A DNA stretch of 64,000 nucleotides from Skeletonema tropicum. Lineage: Eukaryota > Bacillariophyta > Thalassiosirophyceae > Thalassiosirales > Thalassiosiraceae. The stretch is from the NCBI GenBank assembly GCA_037178625.1, contig CM074128.1, positions 620,001 through 684,000 of the forward strand, in the 5' to 3' direction. A model generated the notes under the pieces. It searched no databases. It saw only the letters and a program-made list of their open reading frames with translations, and was not told the origin of the DNA. How positions within the stretch are numbered: position 1 is the stretch's first letter; the number at the start of each line of letters is the position of its first letter. A program made the position numbers and the translations under genes. Positions 51,076 through 63,349 of the stretch are shown here, one piece after another.

Positions 51076-53956
51076 ATGCGATTTGTGGCAGTGGCCGTAG
51101 TGGCGGCCATCTCATGTTCTTCACTATTCACATCGGCATTCCTCCCTCCCCAACAAAACCGTGCTGCACCCACAACAACAACCCGTGCTGCGTCACTACT
51201 TGACCAGCTTTCAACACTCAACTATGACAGTTCCTTCGTTGGCAAAACTGCCGCCCAGATCTCGACTGCAGCTTCTGAAGTTGTGTCATCCACATCTGAT
51301 GCAGCAGCTGCAGCAGTAGCCACTTCTTCTTCGTCATCATCCCCAGCAAGCAGTGCACTCGACTCAATATCCTCCTTCCTCGAATCTCCTCCCATTGCCA
51401 CAGCAGAAGAATTGATCGACGGTGCCTTAACTGCAGTGGGTAACTACGAAACCCTATTCGATACTGAACTGAGCAACTCTCCCATTGGAGAAATTTGGGG
51501 CTCTACCAAGGAAATGTTGGGTCCCATGTTCAACACACTCATTCATCCTGATTTGCCCCCTTCAGTGACTCTAGTGATTACATCTTACATCACTTATTCT
51601 GTGTTCAGTGCACTATTGAGTATTGGACAGGAACCACCGCCCAACTCGCCATACCCAATGAACAAGTACGATGCCATGAGTGCGAAAAGGTATTTTGATA
51701 ACAAATTTGGAATGGTGGTAAAGCGAGCGATCGAGGTGGCAGTTTTGAGTGGAACATTCTTGCTCAAGTTGGCTTCGGACGCTGCCTCGGGCAAGTTGGT
51801 AGAGAACTCGGAGACGAGAGCGGAAGAATTGAGTGTATTGTTGACCAAGCTTGGTCCCAGCTTCATTAAAATTGGTCAATCACTTTCGATCCGGACAGAT
51901 TTGCTAAGTCCAGCATATGTACGAGGACTGAAACAATTGCAGGATCAGGTACCACCGTTTTCAACAGCTGAGGCAAGAGAGATTATTGAAAGTGAATTGG
52001 GAAGTAGTATTGAGGAGATGTTTGTGGAATTCCCATCGGAGCCGATTGCGGCGGCAAGTTTAGGTCAAGTTTATCGTGCCAAGATTCGTGGTCAGGATGG
52101 AGAAGAAGATCGATGGGTGGCTGTGAAGGTACAGCGTCCTAATATTATGAATCAGATTGCACTCGATATGCATTTGATTAGAGACGTAGCGCCCTTCATA
52201 AAGAGAACGTTTAATCTCAATACCGACTTTGTGGGAGTGGTTGATACGTGGGGAGCTGGCTTTGTAGATGAGTTGGACTACATCGAGGAAGCAATTAATG
52301 CCAAGACATTCATGGAGGGGATTGAACAAACGCCATTGAGTGGCGTGGTCTTCTCTCCTCCAGTGGTTGATGAGTTGACTGCACGCAAGGTTCTTACGAC
52401 GGAATGGATAGTGGGTGAAAGATTGGACAAGAGTGGCAAGGAAGATGTTAGTATTCTTTGCAGTATAGCAATGAACACATATTTGACAATGATGCTTGAA
52501 ACTGGAGTTTTACATTGCGATCCGTGAGTAGTGCCAGATGTGTTGGTATTCTTCTTCGTTGTTTGGAAAGTCGTCTCACTCACTTTTTTCTCGATCGCAC
52601 CTCATACAGGCACCCTGGTAACTTGCTGCGCACAACGGATGGAAAGTTGTGTATCCTGTAAGTGCTGAATGACATGTTATATTCTTTGCCGCTTTTGGAC
52701 CTTTCTCACCTATTCATATTCTTGTCACCCTTGAAAATAGCGATTGGGGAATGATCACCAAACTTGATCCTGATCTTCAGATCACTTTAATTGAACACAT
52801 GGCACACTTAACCAGCGCAGATTATGAGGAAATTCCCAAAGACTTGCTGCTGCTTGGATTCATCCCTGAAAACAAATCTGATTTGATTAGAGACAGTGGC
52901 GTCGTAGAGACATTAGCTGAAATTTATGGTGCTTGGACTGCTGGAGGGGGTGCCGCAGCTATTAATGTGAATAAAGTCATTGCTGACTTGCAAGATTTGA
53001 CCGCAGAAAAAGGAAACTTATTCCAAATCCCTCCCTACTTTGCTTACATTGCCAAGTCGTTTTCTGTCCTGGAAGGTATCGGTTTGAGTAATGATCCCCA
53101 ATATTCAATCATCAATGAATGTTTGCCATACGTCTCGAAACGTTTGTTAACAGACAAATCAGAGAGAACTGGGGGTGCTCTTTCGACCTTCATCTTTGGC
53201 CCAGATAAAAACAAAGAAGATCGCATCATTGACTACGACCGCGTTGAACAACTCGTTAGTGGTTTTGGAGATTACACAACATCGGCTTCAGGTGAACTCC
53301 AGGGGAAGAATACAACTCGTGCGGAAGTTATTGAAGGATTAGCTGACCAAGTATTGGATCTACTTGCATCTGAGGAAGAGACGCCACTGCAGGAGATTTT
53401 CATTGAGCAACTTGCAAAGATCATTACCTCCTCTTCAAGAACAGTTTGGTCAGACCTTCGTGAGAGGAGCGGTGTGTTGTCAAACGGACGCACGGTGCTC
53501 GGAACGCTTGTTGATCCACTCGGCATATTCCGAACTAGTCCTGTCGTGCGTGCAAATCAGTTGGATGAGCGCACAGTAGAAACGACCAGGAATCTTCTCA
53601 ATCTCCTCACGAAGTCTTCGGGTCCATCTGCTTTGGATGTATCCACACTTACGAACGCTGAAGTTGTAGAGATAAGTTCGATCATCGTACGTAAGCTATG
53701 GGAGAAACGCAGTGGCGTGTTAGCAACAAGCAATCGTCTTGCTACACAATTGTTACAACTCACTGCGAATAGGCTGGAGAGCGGAGAGCGTGAAATTCTC
53801 GTTGTTCCAACTAGAAAGGTGGACGAGCCGGCTGAAACAGACGGAGCAATCCACGCAGAAAACAAATCAAGCGAGACGAAAAGTGTGATTGAACCGAAGG
53901 CATCAAGCGATCGATTAGCTGTTGCGAGAAGAATATTGGAAACGGTTGAACAATAA
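51076..53956 (+). CDS. Plastid ABC1/ADCK-type atypical kinase
   Basis: Exons 51076-52523, 52610-52657 and 52741-53956; introns of 86 and 83 nt, both phase 2. Total 903 residues. A signal peptide with site (SSLFTSA-FLPPQQNRA) marks plastid import. ABC1 motifs: KLGPSFIKIGQSLSIRTDLL (the KxGQ motif near residue 267), the Ala-rich loop AAASLGQVYRAK in place of a Gly loop, WVAVKVQRPN, ExD-type EELDYIEEA, and HCDPHPGNLLRTTDGKLCIL followed by DWGM. Exon 2 codes exactly for the HPGNLL core. A helical C-terminal extension of about 350 residues follows. Plastid ABC1Ks of plants and algae influence prenylquinone metabolism and plastoglobules; that role is inferred. Confidence 0.92.
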
Positions 53957-54425
53957 GTAAGTTTGTCGGATGAGATAAAATAGCATGAAATAAATCATAG
54001 TAGTTCAGACACAACGAATGAAACATCCGGGACTGTCACAGTCCTCTTCCAATTCTCAGATTCATCGCAACCTTCCGATCTATAATCTATGGGCGCCGCT
54101 ATGATTGCTATGATTATAGAGCCTGTGACTGTAATCAAAGAGAATCGTGAGAGCAAAGAGTATACTTAGGCTACAAGCAATTTCTGCGAATAATTTCCTT
54201 AGGTATAGGTTATGCAGCCACGAAGATAGAAGATTCTAATTCCTATGACTGAGAGGTCGGCCTCTCTCTCTTAAAACATATAATTCTTCATTCTAATCTA
54301 AACGTTCTCTAATCCACCTCGATCAACATCCAACTTAGACATAGGCATGGGTATATGCTCAATGTATCACAAATGCAAATGGGCATCCACATGTCATCAT
54401 TATCAACGGAGCAATGCCGATTCGC
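53957..54425. other. Intergenic, no feature
   Basis: 3' side of the ABC1 kinase gene. AT-rich, nothing recognised. Confidence 0.35.
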
Positions 54426-54684
54426 TCAGCCACAACAAACATAATATACTGCTTCCGCCACGCCACTGTTAAGTCCCCGTCCATGGCATTCTGGCTCATG
54501 GTTTGCATATTGTTTTTGAACCTCACAGCTTGATTTGCATGTTGCGATTGCATTGCTAGGATGGCTTCCATAAAACCCTGGATTATGAGCACCCCAGTCA
54601 CCAATCTGTAACCAGCTATTGCCAGTGCATGGAGTGCTACAATTATCTCCATTTCCATCAGTGTTTCGTATGCCACCCAGTAAT
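54426..54684 (-). pseudogene. Possible fragment of a Cys-rich secreted protein
   Basis: One minus-strand frame reads GGIRNTDGNGDNCSTPCTGN, then SWLQIGDWGAHNPGFYGS, ATCKSSCEVQKQYANHEPEC and AVYYVCCG before TGA at 54426. The regular Cys spacing and Gly/Asn/Trp content look like an extracellular domain. The frame is closed upstream by TGA near 54685 and has no start or signal peptide. A longer overlapping frame (54359-54877) has a bland hydrophobic translation and looks like the shadow. Either a worn gene fragment or an exon of an unrecognised gene. Confidence 0.3.
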
Positions 54685-55112
54685 CACCAGATGCAATACT
54701 TGGAGGAGGGACACAAGGCCTGGGTCGAATACCTGAGTGAACGGAGCATTGTAGGGCGAAGGCCGAGTAGGGCAAAGTTCTGAAAGTGTGCAGAGTCTTT
54801 GACCTTTGTTTGTAAGAATTATGTTCATAGAGCACCACCATGGTCGAAAATAAATAGATACATTTTGAGAAAATCACTCATACGGTATTGGACATACAAA
54901 TACCTTACGTAGGAATTAGATAGTGCTTGTGTAGGAGGATACTGACCAGTTTGAAAAAAATGGCGCCATCCATCATCAGATCTCACAAGACTTGTACTAC
55001 TTGATGAATGACGACAGATGACGACTGACGACTTCCTCCGTGATGAGATGTACAACTTTCCCTCTCTTTCTTAAGCAAGGAGCACAGGCAGCTGCGTGGT
55101 ATTTGCTTCACA
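54685..55112. other. Intergenic, promoter side of AAA gene
   Basis: About 430 bp before the ATG at 55113. No element recognised. Confidence 0.35.
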
Positions 55113-58100
55113 ATGGTGACATCAAGCTATTCCTTCCTCCTCACCACACTAGCATGCTCCACTGGAGGACCGGTGTATGGCTTTTCTTCTCATCGAAGAG
55201 CAACTAATACCATCGCGCCCATCCATATTGTTAGCAATTATCAGTACAACAGCAGAAATCCAACAACATTATCACTGTCAAGCTTACCCGAATCCACCAT
55301 ACCTCATCATCAAGAGCAGACACTTGACAACTATCTCCCCCCAGATCATCCTCTACACTCATTAATCACAGCTACCACTGAGGCATGTGCACCACGACAA
55401 CTTGACACAACCGAAGATGCTCATGAGGCATTCCGATATGAATGGGGCACTTGGTGCTCGACAGATAAGTTAGAAGCAGTTATGGAAACTTTGGATAGTG
55501 TGAGATTGGTGACTGGTGCGTATGATGATTTGTTGCAGGGGAATTTGGAGACTACATTGGTGGTTAGTGAGGACGATGAGCATAATACAGATGATACTAC
55601 TGATGAAGAACAAACTGGGAAGGTGCCGGGGAAGAGAATACGAGTTGCTGGTGGCAAGTATTGGGATATTATATTGCATGTGTTGCCCAAGGGAGCGTAA
55701 GTATCGTTATTTGTTGTCGCATGTATGTATGTATGCATCAGGTCAATTTGTTATTTACTCAACTTGTATGTAACGATTGTGTCAAATACCAAAAAAGGCG
55801 GTATCAATGGAAATGGACAGAAGGTTCTTGGACTATCGTCCAACCTCTCACAGGTCAGACAGAAGTGGCACAACTTCGTGGACCTGATCGAGATGGTCTC
55901 TACAAAAAGATGAGATCAAGAGATTTACGAGGAGGAGGTGATGGTAAAACTTTTGGATCTTCAGATTGTAGCGGCTACAGTACTTCTGGAGAGGCGTGTG
56001 TAAAGTACCTCGGAGGGCCAATGCGGAGCTATACTGGTAAGGCGATGGAATCCACAATGCTAGAGGTGGTCATCCGACCACCAACCACGACACTAGAGGA
56101 TGATATGAGAGCTACTGGAACCCTGGACCAACTTGAGTGGGATTCTGTTGGTCGTATTCTAACAAAAGCCAAGCAGAAATCTGAGGATTCTGAGGAGGAA
56201 ACTGACAACGTTGCTGAAGTCAGTACTACTGTTATTGATCAGACACGTAGCGAATCTACCCCATCTGATACATTGAACAAAAAGCTTGGAATGGACTTTG
56301 AAAATGTCGGAGGGCTTGATAAACAATTAGATGATATTGCCAGGCGTGTGCTGGCGTCCCGCGCTAATCCCGCCGCAGCTCGTAAACTTGGAGTGTCTCA
56401 TGTTAGAGGAATTCTGTTGAGTGGACCTCCTGGTTGTGGAAAGACCCTGTTGGCCAGAGAATTGTCGCGATTACTGGGTGCCAGAGAACCGCAAATTGTG
56501 AACGGGCCTGAGATTCTTGATAAGTTTATTGGAGAAGCTGAGAGACGAGTTAGAGAGCTTTTCATTCCAGCAGAACGTGAATACGAAGAGGTGGGAGATG
56601 CTTCCGCGTTGCACATTATTATTCTTGATGAAATGGATGCTATTGCTAGAAAGCGAGGTAGTATGACTTCTGACACAACAGGTGGTGAGTGAAGGAATGT
56701 TTTGTTGTTGCTTAATCAACGTATCTTTGTACATATGTACTAACAATTTTCTTCCTCTGATTAAAGTTCGTGACTCGGTGGTAAATCAACTTCTGGCAAA
56801 GATAGACGGAGTCAAGGAAGTGCCCAATGTTTTGATCGTTGGCCTGACTAATAGGCCCGAGCTTTTAGACCCAGCACTGATAAGACCTGGACGTTTGGAA
56901 GTTCAGCTGAGAGTAGAGTTGCCGGATAGGTAAGTCACATCTATCTCTTCCCGCCCCGTTTCTTCATGTAGTGAATGTCACAGATCATCTCACCTTCGTT
57001 ACGTCTGGCTTTTGTGGCAGAGCTGGAAGGAGAGACATTCTTCGGATTCACACAAGAAGAATGAAAGAAGAGAACGCTTTGAGTCAAGATGCGATCGACA
57101 TTATCGAGGACTTGAGTGATAATGGCATGGGAGCACGCACTGACTATTTTACAGGTGCAGAACTCGCAGGCCTTGTAAGAAGTGCTGCAAGTTTTGCCCT
57201 CGCAAAGGCGGTTGAGTCAGGATTTGAAAAAAATAATGATGGTATGGTTACAGCCGAAGATTTGGAATTAGCGCTAAAAGAAGTGCGTCCTGCCCTTGGT
57301 ACTCAAGATGACGTGTTGAAGGCCCGGTATCCTTTTGGAATTTCAAGTGAATGCTCATCATCAATGAAAAGGATAAAAAGGGATCTGACAAGGTTTATCA
57401 CGCCGACAACATCGATTGCACCAAGGTTGAATTCATTGCTACTTGTCGGAGGCGGCAATACTAGTAGAGGTGCTGGAGGTGTCATAACTGGTGGGGCAGG
57501 ATGTTCTGCCCTGGCAAGCTGGGCTGGATCATCAGCTTCAATTAATGGCTACTCGGACTTCGTGAGGTTCATTACAGCGCTTGACATTCTCACTGCGGAA
57601 GGCGGCGGTGGTGACGAGGCTCGTGCTACAGCTCTTGTAGAGCGTTTCTCCGAGGCTCGAGAGATGTCTCATTCATTGCTCATCCTCGACGACATTGATC
57701 AAATTTGCGCAGGTAATGGACCTGGAGGCTATAGTTCTATAATGTTATCAACACTTCGAGCATTGCTTCGTACACCACCTCCGAGCATGAATGTGGCAAA
57801 GGCGGGAGGGCAGTCAAAAATGGCACAAGGTAGAGGGAAGACGTTACATATCATCGCAACTACATCTAGAACAGATGCCGCGTGCACTGTACTCAACGAA
57901 ATCTTTGAAGAGACTTTAGTAATTCCTCTCCTTTCAGATGTCAAAGAAGTTGAGCAGCTATTTACAGATTGTCTTGCTGAAGAAGTCGCCGATGCATCAT
58001 CAATGGCCGGGTTGATAATTGATAGGCTAGGAGAAGTAGGTTGTAAGACAGCGCTTCGTCTTGCTGAGCGAGCTGTTTTGACCGCCGCAGATAAATCAAC

Positions 58101-58203
58101 AACCGATTCAAAGAGAGCTCAGTCGGAGGCTCTAGGAGTTATATTAGAAGACCTTGTTGGAGACGATGCAATCGCAGCTAGAGTGTGCCAAGTTGAGCTG
58201 TAG
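55113..58203 (+). CDS. NSF-type AAA+ ATPase with signal peptide and degenerate second ATPase domain
   Basis: Exons 55113-55696, 55798-56684, 56767-56929 and 57021-58203 (introns 101, 82 and 91 nt), 938 residues. It begins [20 protein letters not shown] with VYGFSSH, a signal peptide with Phe in the plastid-type position. The N-terminal 350 residues have no NSF N-domain that I can see. D1 is typical [21 protein letters not shown], Walker [13 protein letters not shown] (about 402), Walker [48 protein letters not shown] and [14 protein letters not shown]2 keeps the fold ([11 protein letters not shown]) but its P-loop is [12 protein letters not shown], without the GKT Lys, so it should not bind ATP normally. 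NSF disassembles SNARE complexes; a secretory or plastid-envelope role is inference. Confidence 0.85.
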
Positions 58204-58314
58204 ATCAATATAGAAGAAGCGAAAAGGCTCTTTACTGCAAATAGTGCTTAAGCTATGGTACTTGATATTATTGATCTTCTGCACCCTTCGTGTCCATACC
58301 ATTCAATCGTAATA

Positions 58315-59802
58315 TTAATCAAACAAATTGCTAGGCAGCAGGTGAGCTTCAAAGCATTTGTCATAAAGTTCCGACGGTAAACCGTCGAAGCTGAGCTCCC
58401 GTTGCCAAAGGTGAAACCAATATAGTTTGCTGAGTTCAGCATCTGTAAACTCATCCTTCTTTTCAAGGCACGCCGCCATTAAGTGTGAATCTTGACAAAA
58501 CAACTCCTCGATGTGAACATTTGATTGACAGCACGTCCACAAAAAAGTCGTCAAGCTCGTTGCCCCGTACCCTCCCGATCGCGCGTCCAAATTGATCCTC
58601 GTTGCAATCTTTGTAGTAAGAGTAGATTGATTTGAAGAAGAATTAGATAGGGCCCAAATAATATCTGACAACTCAACGAGGCCAAATTCTTCGTGCATCT
58701 TGCCAAGCTTTGAGGACAATGCGTTTAGCATCTTTCTCTGGAATTCATCGCTCTGGAACTCATCAGCTCGTGCGAATGACCACATGATTGTGGATAGATC
58801 GGCTGGCTTGAACCATGATAGGCGAGTGGAGCTACTGTATTGGGCAACTACAGCGTCTGCAATGTGTTGGAAGATGGTAGAATTTTTCTCATTTGCTGCA
58901 GTAGCATATGCAAACAGAATGTCTGCCATCTCTCCCGGCGCAAAACGAGTCGCATCCAAGTCACACAGATAACCTCCTACTACTGAAAAGAGTTGTGGCT
59001 GAGATTGGCCGCTCTTCGCAACATCAAACAGGATGCGCGACAATGATCGACTATCGAATTGATTGACCCTCGAGACAACTTCAGATGACATAGCGTCTAG
59101 AAGAATGTTACCATCTTTTAGTGAAGGACTCCATGATAACAAGCTCAAGGCGTAAGATCCACAAGCCATATCTCTTGGGGTTAACTTTGGGAGGAACGAC
59201 ATGGACGCGTACACAAAGAACTGAAAAGGGTTCTCATTGGGCTGATCTTCATTGTCGACAAGGATGCTCCTAAACAAATTGACATCATCCCTATCCCTTA
59301 CACCATTTCGCTTTGATGTTAACGTAGCAAATATCTTCGTCAAGGCAAGGAATGACTTGCTAAAATCTGCGGGGTCAAATTGTTCAATAAATTTCACGGT
59401 ATAATTTCGTAATCCGGTTAACTTGGCCTGAGTTTTGTCATTGTCGTGAATATCGCCGTCGAGATCCAACGAGGCAATAATTTTGGACGAATGAGACCAA
59501 AAAGCGGCAATGTCACGAAGACCCTGACCATCATCTGTTATAAAGTTGTCATACGCCACCTGCACCATTTCCTCGATAGCCGCACACTCATTCATTTTGG
59601 GGATTCTCGATGCCGGTAGCAGTGATGATGTGGGGAGCGGCAAACTGCGCGATAGTGTGCTGATATTCTTACTCTTGCTCACTTTACAGATGAATTCAGT
59701 TCTCCTCTGGGGCTTTCGGTGATTGTGGTCGCCAAGAGGGGACTTCCTGCCTCTTCCGCTGTGGCGTTGCCCGTACGTGAATCTTCCACTATTCATGGTC
59801 AT
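58315..59802 (-). CDS. Helical-repeat protein of OPR/RAP-like type
   Basis: From the ATG at 59802 (MTMNSGRFTYGQRHSGRGRK), 495 residues; the frame is open to 59985. A basic N-terminus of about 70 residues could be an organelle presequence. The rest contains degenerate 35-40 residue helical repeats with a shared pattern: LSRILFDVAKSG, MADILFAYATAAN, LSTIMWSFARAD, LSDIIWALSNSS, LTTFLWTCCQSN and LSKLYWFHLWQ. Such L-x-x-(I/L)-(L/M)-W-(A/S) repeats occur in OPR, HPR and FAST/RAP proteins that bind organellar RNA. I do not see a C-terminal RAP domain in this frame. Converges on the AAA gene. Confidence 0.65.
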   Translation of the reverse strand: MTMNSGRFTYGQRHSGRGRKSPLGDHNHRKPQRRTEFICKVSKSKNISTLSRSLPLPTSSLLPASRIPKMNECAAIEEMVQVAYDNFITDDGQGLRDIAAFWSHSSKIIASLDLDGDIHDNDKTQAKLTGLRNYTVKFIEQFDPADFSKSFLALTKIFATLTSKRNGVRDRDDVNLFRSILVDNEDQPNENPFQFFVYASMSFLPKLTPRDMACGSYALSLLSWSPSLKDGNILLDAMSSEVVSRVNQFDSRSLSRILFDVAKSGQSQPQLFSVVGGYLCDLDATRFAPGEMADILFAYATAANEKNSTIFQHIADAVVAQYSSSTRLSWFKPADLSTIMWSFARADEFQSDEFQRKMLNALSSKLGKMHEEFGLVELSDIIWALSNSSSNQSTLTTKIATRINLDARSGGYGATSLTTFLWTCCQSNVHIEELFCQDSHLMAACLEKKDEFTDAELSKLYWFHLWQRELSFDGLPSELYDKCFEAHLLPSNLFD

Positions 59803-60250
59803 CTTTATGTGCTTATCTACTTTATGTCGTGTGCTTCTTATCAGCGCCCTGGTCCCCTTCTCGGTGAAAACGACGTCGAAATAGACAGTCACGGCCTTCA
59901 CAGTTGCGTCCTCGTTGACACAACAATGGAGCAAGTCAGCGCAGATGTTACGACCGTTGTCTTTTGACCGAGTACCTTTGTACATTATATACGTTCAGTC
60001 GCACATACTCAACGAGCTAACGGTAACTCTAAATTCCTACTTGATTCATTTATTGCTGCGGACTTGAGACCACTAAATCAGGAAAGTCTCGCTCATCCGG
60101 CATTTAGATGTGACTGACTTTCGATAGTTCAAGTTGGTAATGACCCTTCGCTTGCTTCTTCTTCTCTTTTGTATTGTCCCCGGCTTCTCGCCCTGTTAAT
60201 TATGATAAGGTCAACCAGATAAAGAATTTTAATCTCTACATACTATTATT
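59803..60250. other. Intergenic
   Basis: About 450 bp between two minus-strand genes; contains the likely promoter of the helical-repeat gene. If the frame from 59985 is used the gap is shorter. Nothing else seen. Confidence 0.35.
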
Positions 60251-63041
60251 CTACAATTCGACTTTCCTTCTGCTGTGATCCGCAGTAGTCCCATTCATCT
60301 GCCAAGATGGATCGAAGAACCCAGATACTCCTACTCGAAAGTCCAAGCTCATTCTAGTCCAAAGGCTGTGATTCGCATTCACGTAATGTCGGCAAGTGCT
60401 GCCGTGGAATGATAGTACTTCGCCAACATTCGCACCCACTGGATGATAGTCTCCAACACCATGTTTTGATTCGACCCAGAGGTCCACTCCTGTTTTTCGG
60501 TGACTAGTTAGAGGCAACCAAAAGTTTAGCTCTCCATTTTGATGGCCGTACTCTGCATCGTCGTGGGCCTTCACAAAGGCACGAGCAGGTCCAGGTTGAA
60601 TCCTCAGGGTCGGTGGTCTTTGGTAATAAAATGAAATAACTTCATCTGGCTTTGCTGCACCAACAGATTGAAGGCGTTGCTTGAAATGAGGCAGTACAAC
60701 CTCTTCCAAGAACTTATCAAACAGAGAGAGAAAGTTTTCATCTGAGGCGATTTTGTCTGATAGATATTGTTGCGCTGCTTCCACTCTGCCTTTTTGGCAT
60801 TTCCGTGTCAATGATTTAATTGGCACAACGAAGTTATCAAGCTTGGGTGTTGCAGTTGATCCGCTTGTATCTCCGTTGAGAGATCTAAAATTTCCGATAA
60901 GGTCCGGGGAACAACTTTGCAACAGCTCCACGATCTTTTGGTGAAAGTCGTACGTTTCTGTAGAGTAACTCAAGTTGCACTCTTTGAATAATTCATCCGG
61001 TAAAAAGGTGCTTGTTGCGTTATTTACCGTGCGGTGGTCCAGTGAGTACTGATGAAATGACGATGTGACGACGTTTAGGATGAGACGAATAATGCTTACT
61101 TGTCTGAAATGTCTGCAATAAACTTACCTTCACGCGATGGGATGATGATCTCAGTGTGGCAATGCCAGTTTTATATTTGTAAGGAATACCGTCTGGTGTA
61201 GCACTTGGTAGCTGTGGCTTCTTTTTGTTCGTACTAATCACCTTCTCATCTTCCTTCACTGAGTCCTCTTCCTTCTTTTCCTCTGCTAAAACAGTACTTT
61301 CATTACACCCAGACATCTCCTGGTTGGCACCATCATTCTTCTTCTTTTCTAGTCGTTCTTGTCGCTTCTGTTCTTTTTTGGCTTTCTTTTCGTCCAACTC
61401 TTTCTGATGCTGCTGCCTCTCGTACTCCCTAGCTCGTTCCCGTTCAATCTCTTTCTTCTCATTTGCCTTGTGCAATTCTTCCCTACATGGAATGTACGGT
61501 GGTACAATCTGCAACACAGCCTTGTGGTTATTAGGCATGCAATAAATGATACCATTTTCTGCTACAACACCACCTTCCCACTTCTCAAGAGTCTTGTTTG
61601 GTAATGGAAGCTTCCACGTCGTGACAATGGGTTCAGTTTCATCTTCGGGAGAGTGCGTCTTGATACGTAGAACTGTTTCCGCTCCCAAAGGAATTGCATA
61701 TACACACTCCTCCTTATCATTTGTGAGACCATTCTGCCATTTGTTCTGAAAGAGAGGCTCCATTCCTGCATCACGTAGGTTTGGCCCTACACTCCTTGCA
61801 ATTCGTTTTACTGTATTTACTTGCAGCACTCTCTCACTACCAGACGGGAAACAATAGACATGACCGTCTGTGCCAGCCATAGCTCCAAGATACTTGTATT
61901 TTCCATCATCTCTATGCCTACCCGTAGCAACGTCACCGGGAGATTGTCCTTCAAGAATAAAGATTTCTGGTGCAGGTGTCTCGGCTTTTGTATCAGGAGA
62001 TGGATACTTGGCCTGTGCTGCCGGTTTGATACATAGAACATTATCCGCATTATTTGGTACCGAAACAATCGTTCCATCAGCTGATGCCGCAGCACCATGC
62101 CACTTGTGCCCACCCAATGGATAGTTTCCATGAGTAGTCACAAGGACACGTGCTTCTGGAGACGAGGGTATAAAACCATTGGGATCGTGATCCACCTCTC
62201 CATCGTAATTAACACCACTTGCATCAATTCGTAACACACCCTCCGCGTTTTGAGGGATGCAATATATCGCACCATCTGTGTTTCCAACCACTCCTCCATA
62301 CCATTTGCACCTCCCTTCAAACTTTGGACCAACGAACGAACACTCTTCCGTGACTGGGTTAATCCTCAATACTTTCTTTGCGTACTGCGGAACTGCGTAA
62401 ATACACTTGTCGTGTGGCGAGATTGTTCCACCATGATACTTCCATGGAGAATGACGTTCTTGATATGCTTCAGTGTGTGTTTCATCATCACCACCGTTCC
62501 TCTCTGGGATTATTGACGTAGTATCAAAGTACTTTTCGTAGGGGATATCAATTACACCAACCTCATCTGTCCTAGTGTCAATACGTAAAATGCAATCAGC
62601 ATGACAGGGCAGTCCATAGATGATATCACCGATAACTATCCCACGCAGCCACTTGAATTTTCCATTCTGCACCATATTGCTTGCATCAAACTCCGGTCCG
62701 ACGGGATAAACTTCATCCGTGGCGGTGTCGATGCATAACACTCGTTCTGCGTGACCTGGTATGCAATAGATTTTGTTATTGGGACCTTCCTCCCCTCCGA
62801 GATAGAGAGTTGTTCCACGTAATGTCCGCTTATCTTTCTTTCTGCCTCTTTGTACAGGCCGTTTTGATTTGTTCCGTCCATTCTTCTTGCTATTGCTGCT
62901 GCTATTGCTATTGTTGGGGTGGACAAAGATTGGGATTTCCGTCTCATCTCGATTGGTTGCATAGAGATAGTTTAGATCGGGACCTCCTTCGGCCCTGTGA
63001 GATATCCGACCGCTACTGCCGTCGTTGTTGTTGGATGCCAT
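60251..63041 (-). CDS. Fusion of a beta-propeller repeat domain and a 2-oxoglutarate/Fe(II) oxygenase
   Basis: Exons 63041-61128 and 61048-60251, with a 79-nt intron (GTAAGT to CATCAG) in phase 0, giving 903 residues. Residues 50-515 hold about seven repeats of some 55 residues with KWxGG, IYCIPxxAExVLRID and GPxF motifs (for example KWYGGVVGNTDGAIYCIPQN), a propeller type of microbial eukaryotes. A Lys/Glu-rich coiled linker (about 520-600) follows. The join HRVK|YSLDHRTVNNATSTFL leads into the oxygenase: FVKAHDDAEYGHQNGELNFW (His and Asp, about 800), GEVLSFHGSTCRHYVN (distal His, about 858) and TRMSLDFRV (Arg, about 869). This resembles StrG-like/PhyH dioxygenases. The oxygenase exon has no ATG of its own, which supports one gene. 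Substrate unknown. Confidence 0.75.
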
Positions 63042-63349
63042 TTTAGATCGCCCCCAATGATAATGTTGTGTTGTGGTTATTGTATTGTTGATGGTAGGCG
63101 CAGCGGATGATAGCCATCAGGAGCAAAAGAAGATACCAACGAGCTATATACTTATCAATTGGGTGAATGGCGGAAAATAAATGGCGCGGCCTGAGCGAGT
63201 GATGGTTCCCGCCACCATTTTATCGTACTTCCCGCCAAAATCAAAATACTCCAATATCCGAGCGAGGACACGGCCTTACCAACCTCTTTCCCGCCAGAAA
63301 CCGTCAGTCAGTCACGGGTTAATCCGTGACTGAATTCTACTGTGCCTTC
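63042..63349. promoter_or_regulatory. Promoter side of the fusion gene
   Basis: About 300 bp. TTCCCGCCA-like boxes recur (near 63208, 63229 and 63289), and similar CCCGCCA sequence is found at the ends of elements A and B; whether these are E2F-like sites is a guess. A short inverted repeat GTCACGGGTTAATCCGTGAC lies at 63313-63332. Confidence 0.35.
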
